Source of the DNA: GWB2-37-7 sp942492835
GTDB lineage: Bacteria > Bacillota > Clostridia > Lutisporales > Lutisporaceae
Direction of reading: 5' to 3'
Length of the DNA: 64,000 bases
Assembly: GCA_942492835.1 (NCBI GenBank)
Contig: OW818645.1
Coordinates: forward strand, 3,472,001 to 3,536,000
In this document: piece after piece, positions 1 to 7,999 of the stretch
How positions within the stretch are numbered: the first letter of the stretch is position 1
Layout: each line of letters begins with the position of its first letter
Notes under the pieces: model-generated
The model's database searches: none
Told to the model about the DNA's origin: nothing
Seen by the model: the letters and a program-made list of their open reading frames with translations, nothing else
Made by a program: the position numbers and the translations under genes

Positions 1-2
1 CT

Positions 3-899
3 AGCAATGGTTTGATTGGAGAAGCAGATCTGTATAATGCCTGTTATTCACAATCCAATAGGAAGCTGAATACCTTAGCAGCCAAAATAAATACTGTATA
101 TAACTGGGATGCACTTGTTCTGCCTACTGAGCAAACGTCCCAATTAAGAGAGATTTGCCACCAGGTAAAGTATCGATCCATTGTATATAGAGATTGGGGC
201 TTCGAGAAGCGACTATCACTGGGAAAAGGACTTAATGTTCTGTTTTCTGGGCCGCCTGGCTGTGGCAAGACCATGGCTGCAGAAGTCATAGCTAATGAAC
301 TGGGGCTAGAAATATACAAGATTGATGTATCACAAATTGTAAGCAAATACATAGGAGAGACGGAAAAGAACATAGCAAAGATATTTCTAGAGGCTGAAAC
401 CTCAAATGCAATTTTGTTTTTCGATGAAGCGGATGCATTGTTTGGAAAGCGTTCTGAGGTAAAGGATTCTCATGATAGGTATGCAAATATGGAAATTAGT
501 TATTTGCTTCAACGGATAGAGGAGTATGAAGGAATAATAATTCTAGCTACTAATTTAAGCCAGAATATCGATGAAGCATTTTTACGTAGACTTCATTTTA
601 GTGTAGAATTTCCATTCCCAGAAAAGGCACAGCGTAAGCTGATTTGGCAGGGCATGTTTCCGAAAGTGGCACCACTTGATAAGGATATTGATTATGAATT
701 TATGTCGGACAAGTTCTTGCTGGCAGGTGGAAATATAAAAAATATAGTTTTAAATGCTGCGTTTTATGCAGCACATGAAGCAAGCAGCATTACAATGAAG
801 CATATTATGCTTGCAGCAAAGCGTGAGTATAAAAAACTAGGAAAAACATTTTTAAAATCAGATTATGACCAATATTACCAATTAATTGAGGTGATTTAA
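3..899 (+). CDS. eCIS AAA+ ATPase (Pvc15/Afp15-like), 5' end cut by window
   Basis: This is the C-terminal part of an AAA+ ATPase. The reading frame is open to the window edge, so the in-frame TTG at 12 is probably not the real start. Counting from that TTG, Walker A GPPGCGKT lies at residues 80-87, Walker B FFDEAD around 136-141, the sensor-1 ATN at 179-181 and an arginine-finger-like FLRR at 190-193. Related ATPases are encoded in nearly all extracellular contractile injection systems and are thought to help assemble or load the particle. The next gene starts 3 bases after the stop, and that Pvc16-like protein and the sheath gene place it in the eCIS cluster. The missing upstream part probably holds the N-terminal domain or a second AAA module. 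Confidence 0.88.
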   Translation, partial: SNGLIGEADLYNACYSQSNRKLNTLAAKINTVYNWDALVLPTEQTSQLREICHQVKYRSIVYRDWGFEKRLSLGKGLNVLFSGPPGCGKTMAAEVIANELGLEIYKIDVSQIVSKYIGETEKNIAKIFLEAETSNAILFFDEADALFGKRSEVKDSHDRYANMEISYLLQRIEEYEGIIILATNLSQNIDEAFLRRLHFSVEFPFPEKAQRKLIWQGMFPKVAPLDKDIDYEFMSDKFLLAGGNIKNIVLNAAFYAAHEASSITMKHIMLAAKREYKKLGKTFLKSDYDQYYQLIEVI

Positions 900-901
900 T
901 A

Positions 902-1480
902 ATGGCAGTAGATACCGGTAGTGTGATAAGAGATGTCAGTACAAGTATAAAAGCACTGCTAAAAGCAAATATCCCAGAGCTAAGTGATGATAGCTTTATA
1001 AGCTTAGGTTCTCCAAGTGATATTGATACATCTACAGTTAAGCTTTCAATGTGCTTGTATTATCTAAACCATAACCCAAGTATGAGGAATAGTGAAAAAG
1101 AAGCGATTTATGCTTCAAATCAGTTTTACTATCCACCTGCATATCTTGATCTTTACTATCTTATGACTCCATATGCAAAGGATAGAGAGACAGAACTGCT
1201 TATACTAGGAAGGATATTCCAAACCTTTCATCAACATTCAGTTTTAAGTGATGATGATTTAAAAGGAAATCTTCTAGCCTGTGGAAATGAAGAAATCAGG
1301 ATTTCCTATAATAATCTGACGGTACAGGACATTAAGCAGCTTTGGGAAGGCTTCCCAGGGAAGCCTACCAAAGTAAGCTTGTCCTATCTAGTTTCTCCAG
1401 TAAGGCTACCAGCTGATAAGACAATTATAATACCTAGAGTTGAGACAAAAAATCTGGAGATTACAGAAATAATAAGGTAG
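902..1480 (+). CDS. DUF4255 / Pvc16-type tail cap (terminator) protein
   Basis: This 192-residue protein matches the Pvc16 N-terminal (DUF4255) family in its opening pattern: a helical start near VIRDVSTSIKALL, a short strand with SPSD, then the LYYLNHNPSMRN segment and the YPPAYLDLYYLMTPYA core, ending with VSLSYLVSPVRL. Family members cap the distal end of the tube and sheath in contractile injection systems. It begins 3 bases after the AAA+ ATPase stop, the same gene pair as afp15-afp16 in known systems. No signal peptide is visible, as expected for an internal particle component. Confidence 0.85.
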   Translation: MAVDTGSVIRDVSTSIKALLKANIPELSDDSFISLGSPSDIDTSTVKLSMCLYYLNHNPSMRNSEKEAIYASNQFYYPPAYLDLYYLMTPYAKDRETELLILGRIFQTFHQHSVLSDDDLKGNLLACGNEEIRISYNNLTVQDIKQLWEGFPGKPTKVSLSYLVSPVRLPADKTIIIPRVETKNLEITEIIR

Positions 1481-1638
1481 TCACAATTATTCGCCTTGAA
1501 AGGGGGGATTTGAGGAATTGTAATATACCTCGGCACTATTATGTGGCATATGATTTCGCATTCTAAAAATTGCGAGGCATATATATATCCTAAATAATTA
1601 GGATAATAAAAATTACAGTATTACAAGGAGGGCTTGAA
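1481..1638 (+). other. Intergenic region before sheath gene
   Basis: This 158-base gap holds no ORF. It contains a short hairpin (TCGCA and TGCGA around 1555-1580) and ends with a strong AAGGAGGG ribosome binding site before the sheath ATG. A separate promoter for the abundant structural genes is possible, but I found no clear -35/-10 pair. Confidence 0.4.
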
Positions 1639-3177
1639 ATGCCAAATTATTATTCACCTGGTGTTTATGTTGAGGAAGTGTCAAGTGGGGTAAAACCTAT
1701 TGCAGGTGTTGGAACATCTGTTGGTGCTTTTGTAGGAATTGCAGAGAAGGGTGTAATCGGAAAGGCAGTGCTGGTAACAAATTGGAGCCAGTTTGTAAAT
1801 GAATTCGGGAGCTTTATACCGAATGCATATCTTGCTTATGCGGTGTACAATTTCTTTGCTGAAGGCGGTACATCCTGTTATGTGGTCAGGGCCGCTTCAA
1901 ATGATATCAAAACGTCTTCCACTGTCATAAAAGACACTGGTGCAGCTGATTTGTTCAAGGTTTCTGCAAGATCAGAAGGTGCTTGGGGAAACAGGATTTA
2001 TGTTCAGCTTAGCGAATCTTCAAATGGTCAAACAGGAGGCTTCAAGGTTGTTGTACAATATTTGAAATCCAGTTCCTTTGATGATGAGTATGTAGGAGAC
2101 GATATAAACGGTAAAGTTGTAGAGACCTTTGATAATTTACTTTTAACAAATTTTGAAGAAAAAATTAATGATGTTTCAGCATTTGTTGAGGTAGCACCTA
2201 TTATAGACCTAACTATATTGGAAAATATGGAAAAGGTGCCTGCGTTCACTGCTGACCCTGTAGCTTTGACAGGTGGAGTAGATGGAATGACCTCTATAGA
2301 CTTCTTAGGAGATGCTGATACAAGAACTGGAGTTCATGCCTTTGACATCATAGATGGAATTAATATTATAGCAGTACCTGATATTGCAGATATGGCAGGA
2401 AGTCGTGATACTGTGCTCCAAATTCTGAATTATTGTAAGCAAAGAAAGGATTGCTTCTTCATTGCTGACCCACCACATGGCTTAACTCCAACAGAAGTTA
2501 AGAACTACAAGGAGGGTGCAGGTAGTTATATGGGTAATTCCTTTAACTCGTCATATGGCGCACTATATTATCCATGGGTGTTTATTAGCGATCCATTGAC
2601 AGGTAAGAAAAAGCTAGTACCTCCATCAGGTGCTATTGCAGGAACATATGCCTATGTAGATGCATCAAGAGGAGTTCATAAAGCTCCAGCTGGAACAACT
2701 GATGGTTACTTAGATACAGTTGTTGGTATAGAAAAAATAATAACAAAAGGTGAACAAGAAGTCTTAAACCCAATAGGAATTAATGTAATCCGTTCACTAC
2801 CTGAGGGAATATGTGTATGGGGAGCTAGAACTCTTTCATCTGATTCAGAATGGAACTATATCAACGTAAGACGTTTGATGATGTATATTGAAGAGTCCTT
2901 GGATGAGGGAAGCCAATGGGTAGTATTTGAACCAAATGATCCAAGCTTGTGGGGAAAGGTTAAGAGAAATCTTACTGCATTCTTAACAAGAGTATGGAGA
3001 GATGGTGCTTTATACGGTTCTACACAAGAAGAGGCTTTCTTTGTAAAGGTTGACGAAGAGAACAATCCTTCGGCAGTCAGAGATGCAGGCCAACTTATTA
3101 TTGAAGTTGGAGTTGCTCCTGTAAAACCTGCAGAATTTGTAGTAATCAGAGTTAGTCAGAAGACATTGTCAAAATAA
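1639..3177 (+). CDS. Contractile tail sheath protein (Pvc2-like)
   Basis: This 512-residue protein is a phage-type tail sheath subunit. The N-terminus begins with the typical PNYYSPGVYVEEV motif, followed by a GVGTSVGAFVGIAEKG segment. The C-terminal third has RRLMMYIEESL and a W-x-F-E-P-N-D core, which in sheath proteins forms the conserved inner domain contacting the tube. Sheath subunits polymerise around the tube and contract to drive it through a target membrane. The size fits a single-type sheath. Only one sheath gene is visible here, whereas Afp and PVC systems encode several. The start has a strong AAGGAGGG ribosome binding site. Confidence 0.95.
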   Translation: MPNYYSPGVYVEEVSSGVKPIAGVGTSVGAFVGIAEKGVIGKAVLVTNWSQFVNEFGSFIPNAYLAYAVYNFFAEGGTSCYVVRAASNDIKTSSTVIKDTGAADLFKVSARSEGAWGNRIYVQLSESSNGQTGGFKVVVQYLKSSSFDDEYVGDDINGKVVETFDNLLLTNFEEKINDVSAFVEVAPIIDLTILENMEKVPAFTADPVALTGGVDGMTSIDFLGDADTRTGVHAFDIIDGINIIAVPDIADMAGSRDTVLQILNYCKQRKDCFFIADPPHGLTPTEVKNYKEGAGSYMGNSFNSSYGALYYPWVFISDPLTGKKKLVPPSGAIAGTYAYVDASRGVHKAPAGTTDGYLDTVVGIEKIITKGEQEVLNPIGINVIRSLPEGICVWGARTLSSDSEWNYINVRRLMMYIEESLDEGSQWVVFEPNDPSLWGKVKRNLTAFLTRVWRDGALYGSTQEEAFFVKVDEENNPSAVRDAGQLIIEVGVAPVKPAEFVVIRVSQKTLSK

Positions 3178-3199
3178 ATAAAGAGAGGAGAATCACACT

Positions 3200-3643
3200 A
3201 TGGCTACTGGTAAAAGAAATGATCCATACAGAAATTTTAGATTCAGAGTTGTAATAGATGGCATTCAGGTTGCTGCATTTGCTGATGCTACAATTCCAGA
3301 TACATCCACAGAGTCAGTTGATTATCGTGAAGGAACTGATACACCACATTCAAGAAAGCTTTCTGGGCTAACAAAGTTTGGTAATGTATCTTTGAAGAGA
3401 GGTCTTACTGATTCAATGGATTTATACAACTGGCGTAAAGCGGTTGCGGAAAAGGGTGCATTGAAAAATAGAAAGAGCTTATCTATTGTACTCATTGATG
3501 AAGAAGGAAATGACAAAGCACAATGGGACATAGTAGAAGCATGGCCTATAAAGTACGATGTTAGTGCTTTAAGTGCAAAGGGTAATGATGTAAGTATTGA
3601 AACAATTGAGCTAGTACATGAAGGGGTCTCAAGAGTTAAATAG
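3200..3643 (+). CDS. Tail tube protein 1 (gp19/Pvc1-like)
   Basis: This 147-residue protein belongs to the T4 gp19-like tube family. It opens with ATGKRNDPYRNFRFRV and contains a VDYREGTDTPHSRKLSG loop, a LKRGLTDSMDLYNW motif and the typical ending around EAWPIKYDVSALSAKGNDVSIE. Family members stack as hexameric rings to build the inner tube. It lies 22 bases after the sheath gene with a GAGAGGAG ribosome binding site. A second tube paralog follows at 4379, so the two may occupy different tube positions, one forming the bulk and one the baseplate-proximal ring. Confidence 0.93.
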   Translation: MATGKRNDPYRNFRFRVVIDGIQVAAFADATIPDTSTESVDYREGTDTPHSRKLSGLTKFGNVSLKRGLTDSMDLYNWRKAVAEKGALKNRKSLSIVLIDEEGNDKAQWDIVEAWPIKYDVSALSAKGNDVSIETIELVHEGVSRVK

Positions 3644-3818
3644 CACAATAGAAGAAATATATATACTTTAAAGTTAATGTTAACCGCAAAGTAGCAATTT
3701 GGACTGATAATATATATCACCAAATTTTATAAAGGTATTGTATCAATTCAATTTGTCGTTACTTTGCGGCAACACATTCTAAAAAATGAAATTCTTTAGA
3801 TGAAAAGTGAGGTAAATC
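3644..3818 (+). other. Structured intergenic region with nested inverted repeats
   Basis: No ORF is present. A perfect 10-base inverted repeat (CCGCAAAGTA at 3684-3693 and its complement at 3760-3769) encloses a second one (AATTTGG near 3696-3702 and CCAAATT at 3720-3726). There is no T-tract after the outer stem, so it is not a classical terminator. It may tune expression between the abundant tube gene and the low-abundance assembly gene downstream. Confidence 0.5.
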
Positions 3819-4187
3819 ATGGACATTTTACAAACAGAATTCAATTTTACCCTTCCAAAGGGGTATGTAGATGAGACTGGCACTGTTCATAAACAAGGCA
3901 TTATGAGACTTGCTACTGCAGCGGATGAAATCATGCCTCTTAGAGATGCTAGAGTCCAACAAAATCCAGCTTATCTGACTGTAATCCTTATTTCTAGGGT
4001 AGTAACGAGCCTGGGAGGCTTAAAAATGGTAACTCCAAGAGTTATCGAGGATTTGTATACCTCTGATTTTGCATACCTACAGGAAATGTATAACAGAATT
4101 AATCAAAATGGCGCAAATGTAATAAAAACTAAATGTCCCAAATGTGACCATTCCTTTGACGTAGAGGCTGAGACTTTGGGGGAATAG
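3819..4187 (+). CDS. Tail assembly chaperone-like protein, zero-frame product
   Basis: This 122-residue protein begins with a QTEFNFTLPKGYVDETGTVHKQGIMR pattern (split across residues 5-30) typical of small tail-assembly proteins next to the tube genes of contractile systems. It ends with a CPKC motif and an acidic tail. Its position between two tube genes resembles that of tail assembly chaperones in phages. It ends in TAG at 4185, but a TTTGGGG heptamer at 4175-4181 and a downstream hairpin suggest that some ribosomes shift to the -1 frame and add the DUF6760 domain. The assembly role is inferred from position and the frameshift arrangement, not from a recognised chaperone fold. Confidence 0.75.
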   Translation: MDILQTEFNFTLPKGYVDETGTVHKQGIMRLATAADEIMPLRDARVQQNPAYLTVILISRVVTSLGGLKMVTPRVIEDLYTSDFAYLQEMYNRINQNGANVIKTKCPKCDHSFDVEAETLGE

Positions 4188-4225
4188 TTGGCTACCCACT
4201 TGACCGCCTCTATGAGGAGGTAGCC
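4175..4225 (+). promoter_or_regulatory. Candidate programmed -1 ribosomal frameshift signal
   Basis: The heptamer TTTGGGG at 4175-4181 fits X XXY YYZ in the zero frame (T TTG GGG). After an 8-base spacer comes a stem GGCTACC (4190-4196) with GGTAGCC (4219-4225), a perfect 7-bp helix containing an inner CCTC/GAGG hairpin (4207-4210 with 4214-4217). An AGAGG Shine-Dalgarno-like stretch at 4163-4167 lies 7 bases upstream of the heptamer. All three parts match known bacterial -1 frameshift signals. Confidence 0.7.
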
Positions 4226-4369
4226 TTTTTGGCATACTACCTGCACTGGGATCACAAGTCAGTGTTGAGCTTGGAACACAAGGAGAGAGAACACTGGTGC
4301 CAGGAAGTCAGTAAAATAAACCAAAAACTCAACGGAGACGAAAACAAGGAAGGCTTTTTTGAGGGGTAG
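4181..4369 (+). CDS. DUF6760 domain, likely made by -1 frameshift from 3819
   Basis: In the -1 frame relative to the preceding gene, an ORF encodes GYPLDRLYEEVAFLAYYLHW followed by EHKEREHWCQEVSKINQKLN, the small eCIS/tail protein family DUF6760. The frame opens after a TGA at 4169 and has no ATG, GTG or TTG before the conserved core; only a non-standard ATA at 4184 is available, with no properly spaced ribosome binding site. Translation by frameshifting at 4175-4181 would give a fusion of about 183 residues. Free DUF6760 proteins in other systems normally start with Met just before the GYP motif, so either ATA initiation or frameshifting must explain this one; frameshifting fits the sequence better. 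Confidence 0.75.
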   Translation, partial: GIVGYPLDRLYEEVAFLAYYLHWDHKSVLSLEHKEREHWCQEVSKINQKLNGDENKEGFFEG

Positions 4370-4378
4370 GAGGACACT

Positions 4379-4855
4379 ATGAGTCAGAATGTAGTTAATG
4401 TAGGACATAAAAGTAATTGGAATGTTGGAAAAAGGAAAGATCCGTATCTTGCATATAACTTTGTGGTAGAAATTGATGGAATTGCTGTCGCTGGATTTAA
4501 TGATGTTACAGGCTTGACTGTTGAAACACAGGTTGATAGAAAAACCTTCGGGGGAGAGAATCAAAAGGAATACACTTTTTTTGTACAGACAAAATACAGC
4601 GACATAACATTAAAGCATGGTATGACTGAAGATCATTATTTGTGGGAGTGGTATGAGAGTATTATCAATGGTCATATAAATAGACGCAATGGCTCCATTT
4701 ACTTATTAGATCACCATGGTAATCCTAAAATTTGGTGGGACTTTATAGAGGCATGCCCGATAAAATGGGAAGGACCTGCATTCAGTGCAGCAAACAGTGC
4801 AGTAGCAGCAGAGACTCTTGTATTAACTCATAATGGTCTATATATGCATAGATGA
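4379..4855 (+). CDS. Tail tube protein 2 (gp19/Pvc5-like)
   Basis: This 158-residue gp19-family tube protein has the KRKDPYLAYNFVVEIDGI opening, a GLTVETQVDRKTFGGENQKE loop, an LKHGMTEDHYLWEWYESI helix and a final EACPIKWEGPAFSAANSAVA segment. It is a clear paralog of the tube protein at 3200. The second tube protein of such systems usually sits at the baseplate end of the tube and contacts the LysM adaptor. A TAGGAGG ribosome binding site overlaps the stop of the DUF6760 frame, so translation is probably coupled. Confidence 0.92.
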   Translation: MSQNVVNVGHKSNWNVGKRKDPYLAYNFVVEIDGIAVAGFNDVTGLTVETQVDRKTFGGENQKEYTFFVQTKYSDITLKHGMTEDHYLWEWYESIINGHINRRNGSIYLLDHHGNPKIWWDFIEACPIKWEGPAFSAANSAVAAETLVLTHNGLYMHR

Positions 4856-4910
4856 TATGTGTGCTGGTGTTTATAAGAATATAACAAAGAGCTTAATAAG
4901 GCTTGATAAT

Positions 4911-6329
4911 ATGGAGAAAAGTATGCATGGTAAAAATCAAGATAGCCTTGTTTTAAAAACAGGGAAAGATCCTATGGATAATATATATTTATGCTTTGCC
5001 GAAAAAATACGGGTGAAGTATGGAATTTATAGATGGATAGACAGATATTCGTCATTGGTATTCAGGCATATGGGGACACTGTTTAATGAAGCTTCTTCAG
5101 TTAATAACAGCATAACCAAAAAATATATAAACTATTTACAAAGCTATAAATCTGTTTTTAACCTCACTGCTAATAAAATACAGCAGACACACATTTCAAA
5201 CGAAAAGCAGCTATCGATATCACAAAATTTATCAAACAATATGCAATTGCATAAAAATATATACCTAGAGCTTAAACAATTAAACAATCAAGAACTGAAC
5301 AGAATAGAGAGTAAAAGCTATTCTACAAATGAATTCTTTAACAGATTTGTAAACATACAAAAGGAAAAGCAAAGCTCAAATACTTCTTTTAAGCAGGCTC
5401 CAGTGGGAAGCGAAAAGGTAAAATCAGAAGAATTACGATATATGGAACAACAGCAAAGACAACAACAACAGTATACATATGTCAAAAGAGCAGCTAATGA
5501 GCCTTCTGTAAAATTGCAGACAGTTGAGAAACAGACTGTAGGGGTAGACCTCCATTATCATATAAATCCTGATAATGAGAGAGAAGCACAAGATAGCGTT
5601 ACGATAAAAACAAATACTGTTGAAAGCTCATATACAGAGAGTAAAGCTCTAGAACAGCAAAAAGTCAGCAAATCAGAATATGTTAGCTCACATATGCAAT
5701 TAAATCAGAAAATATTTACAGAAGCTTTACATCAAAACACTTTGTATATCAATACAATAAAGCTTATTCAAAGAGTATTAAAGACGGAAGACAGGAACAT
5801 TTTACTCAGTAAAAAAGGAGTCATACATAAAAAAGATGAGGCTTTTTCTGAAATCATAGAAAACGAAACCAAATCGAAAAGATTGGTTGAATTGGTTAGA
5901 AGTATGACTGCCAAATTATCAGAGACGAATCTACAAACCCTGGATATTCCACTAAGACTGAATAATATAAAAATCCCAGCTCCTGTAAGCCACTTCAAAT
6001 TAAGACAAATGGTGAAAAATAAGGACTTCACAATGGTATTTAGGAATACCAAGTTAAGTGAAGCAAGAGAAGCTATAAATACAAGCGAAGACAATGCTTT
6101 GATTTTATTAAAGACACCCAAGCAGATAACCGCAGATACCTCAGAGCAGCAGCTTTGTGAGGATCAGCCTGTAAGGAAAGAGACTTTATCCAGAACCTTT
6201 ACCAGAGATAAGGAAAATAAAAGCATAAAAAACATTGGAGCTGATGAGATAAATCTACTTGCAGATCGGGTTTACAAAATCCTTGAAAAAAGAATTGAAA
6301 TTAGGAAAGACAGGAGGGGGCTGAGATAA
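4911..6329 (+). CDS. Unknown Gln/Lys-rich eCIS protein (about 470 aa)
   Basis: I do not recognise this protein. It is highly polar and rich in Lys, Gln, Asn and Ser, with a run of EQQQRQQQQ near its middle and long stretches predicted by eye to be helical or disordered; no membrane segment or signal peptide is visible. The frame is open back to an ATG at 4833, inside the tube gene, but that start has no ribosome binding site. ATG at 4911 or at 4923 (preceded by GGAG with 6-base spacing) is more likely. It lies between the tube and LysM adaptor genes. No large tape-measure gene is visible in the window, so a scaffold or length-determining role is possible but unproven. Confidence 0.6.
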   Translation: MEKSMHGKNQDSLVLKTGKDPMDNIYLCFAEKIRVKYGIYRWIDRYSSLVFRHMGTLFNEASSVNNSITKKYINYLQSYKSVFNLTANKIQQTHISNEKQLSISQNLSNNMQLHKNIYLELKQLNNQELNRIESKSYSTNEFFNRFVNIQKEKQSSNTSFKQAPVGSEKVKSEELRYMEQQQRQQQQYTYVKRAANEPSVKLQTVEKQTVGVDLHYHINPDNEREAQDSVTIKTNTVESSYTESKALEQQKVSKSEYVSSHMQLNQKIFTEALHQNTLYINTIKLIQRVLKTEDRNILLSKKGVIHKKDEAFSEIIENETKSKRLVELVRSMTAKLSETNLQTLDIPLRLNNIKIPAPVSHFKLRQMVKNKDFTMVFRNTKLSEAREAINTSEDNALILLKTPKQITADTSEQQLCEDQPVRKETLSRTFTRDKENKSIKNIGADEINLLADRVYKILEKRIEIRKDRRGLR

Positions 6330-6943
6330 TGGCAGAGAAAGCGAAAATCATACCAGTTGACCTAAAAGGTGCACAGGAAATTCCAGTAATGTTTAATCCC
6401 AATGAGTATACAATTTCTTATGAAGCAAAATACACTGGAGAAGATGAAAACAAGCAATTCCAGATAACATCAACACCTGAGTTTAGGGTTTCCTTGTTTT
6501 ATGATACCTATGAAAAGCGATCAGATGTAAGAACTCAAACTACAAAAATTACATCACTTTTGAACCCAGTGGTTCCTGGGAAAAGTACAAAGAAGCCTCC
6601 GATTTGTTTGTTTGTATGGGGCGGATTTACTTATAGAGGAGTTATTACAAAAATAGACCAAAAGTTTACTATGTTTTTAGATGATGGTACTCCTGTCAGG
6701 GCCCAGCTTGAAGTGACCTTTATATCAGAAGAAGAAGAAAAACAGATTAAAAAGAACAAAGGCTTGGAAGGCTGCAGAAAATTATGGGTGGTAAAAAGTG
6801 GAGATAGACTAGATTTGATTGCCAATGAAGCCCTTAAAGACCCGCTAAAGTGGCGGAAGATTGCAGATACAAATAAAATTGTCAATCCATTTGGTTTTCC
6901 TAGCAAGAACGACATAGGGAAGACCTTAGTCATTCCAGATTGA
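6329..6943 (+). CDS. LysM-containing tube adaptor (CIS tube protein, Pvc7-like)
   Basis: This 204-residue protein joins an N-terminal contractile-injection-system tube-adaptor domain (IPVMFNPNEYTISYEAKY near residues 18-35) to a C-terminal LysM motif (about 152-204, VVKSGDRLDLIANEAL and PLKWRKIADTNKI). In related particles this protein links the tube base to the hub and baseplate; the LysM fold here probably serves as a structural adaptor rather than binding cell wall. Its ATG overlaps the preceding stop by one base, and an AGGAGGGGG ribosome binding site is present. Confidence 0.92.
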   Translation: MAEKAKIIPVDLKGAQEIPVMFNPNEYTISYEAKYTGEDENKQFQITSTPEFRVSLFYDTYEKRSDVRTQTTKITSLLNPVVPGKSTKKPPICLFVWGGFTYRGVITKIDQKFTMFLDDGTPVRAQLEVTFISEEEEKQIKKNKGLEGCRKLWVVKSGDRLDLIANEALKDPLKWRKIADTNKIVNPFGFPSKNDIGKTLVIPD

Positions 6944-6955
6944 GGTGAGATATGA

Positions 6956-7999
6956 ATGAGCATGAACGTCGCCAATTATAGAATAAAGCTAAATGGGACA
7001 GAGTTTACACAAGAGTGGATGTCAGCAATAGAAGAAGTAACAGTTGAAGATGAAATCAATCTGCCAGCTATGTTCTCTATACGGTTAAATATGGTGGACT
7101 ACAAAAATGGAAAATGGCGGGGAATTGACCTTAAAGCATTCAAACCAGGAGATAAAATTAATGTTTCTCTTGGATTGGATAAGATGGAGTCAATGATAGA
7201 CGGAGAGATTACATCATTGGATTTGAATCTATGTGAACATTCGATTGTTGAGATTAGAGGATATGACTTCCTCCATAGACTTAGAATGGGTACTAGGAAC
7301 AAGGCTTTTCTAAAGAAAAAAGACAGTGAAATTGCTTCTGAAATAGTGAAGGAGCATGGACTATCTGCTGTGGTTGACGCTACAAAAACAGTGTATCCAT
7401 ATATGTTTCAAAACAACCAAAGCAATTATGAGTTTTTGATTTCAAGAGCTGGCTTACTAGACTATGAAATCTATGCAGAGGACAAAAAAATATATTTTGT
7501 CAAATCCAGGTCAAAAAAATCCCCGCAGCTATCGGATTTAACCTACAGAAAGGATTTTGAAAGTTTAAATCTTGAGCTAAGGTCACTGACACGAGGCAGC
7601 ACGGTTGAAGTACGAGGATGGGACGCAAAGGATAAGAAGGAGGTCACTGGTAAAGCCAAAAAAGGCGACGAAGTGACAAAGATGGGTGGTAAGGAATCAG
7701 GCTTTGAGCTTATTTCAAAGGCTGTAGGAGAATCACCTATAGCCATATCAGCAGAGAGTTTGATGGACTTAAGCGAGGCTAAGAATATAGCCGCAGCTGC
7801 ATATAACAGCCTTCTTCGAGAGTTCATCACTGGTGAGGGAAAGTGCTATGGAAATCCGCTTTTACGAGCGGGAAAAACTGTCAAGCTGCTTGGTATTGAT
7901 GAGCGATTCAGTGGTATTTACTACATCGTTGCATCAACTCATACAATTAATGTCAATGGATACACAACAATATTTAAGGTTAAGAGGACAGGAATATGA
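6956..7999 (+). CDS. Baseplate hub, phage late control gpD-like
   Basis: This 347-residue protein matches the gpD/gp27 hub family, equivalent to the N-terminal half of VgrG. Recognisable parts are an early LPAMFSIRLNM segment, the SLDLNLCEHSIVEIRGYDFLHRLRMG motif around residues 85-112, the YEFLISRAGLLDYEIY stretch, and the final RFSGIYYIVASTHTIN region. Hub proteins trimerise and connect the tube with the central spike. Its end overlaps the spike gene by 4 bases. In PVC and Afp the hub and spike are one protein; here they are separate genes. Confidence 0.92.
   Translation: MSMNVANYRIKLNGTEFTQEWMSAIEEVTVEDEINLPAMFSIRLNMVDYKNGKWRGIDLKAFKPGDKINVSLGLDKMESMIDGEITSLDLNLCEHSIVEIRGYDFLHRLRMGTRNKAFLKKKDSEIASEIVKEHGLSAVVDATKTVYPYMFQNNQSNYEFLISRAGLLDYEIYAEDKKIYFVKSRSKKSPQLSDLTYRKDFESLNLELRSLTRGSTVEVRGWDAKDKKEVTGKAKKGDEVTKMGGKESGFELISKAVGESPIAISAESLMDLSEAKNIAAAAYNSLLREFITGEGKCYGNPLLRAGKTVKLLGIDERFSGIYYIVASTHTINVNGYTTIFKVKRTGI

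Noticed and set aside
4184..4369. DUF6760 gene started independently at ATA
   Set aside because: ATA starts are very rare and no spaced ribosome binding site is present; the frameshift signal explains the frame better. It was kept as the alternative.
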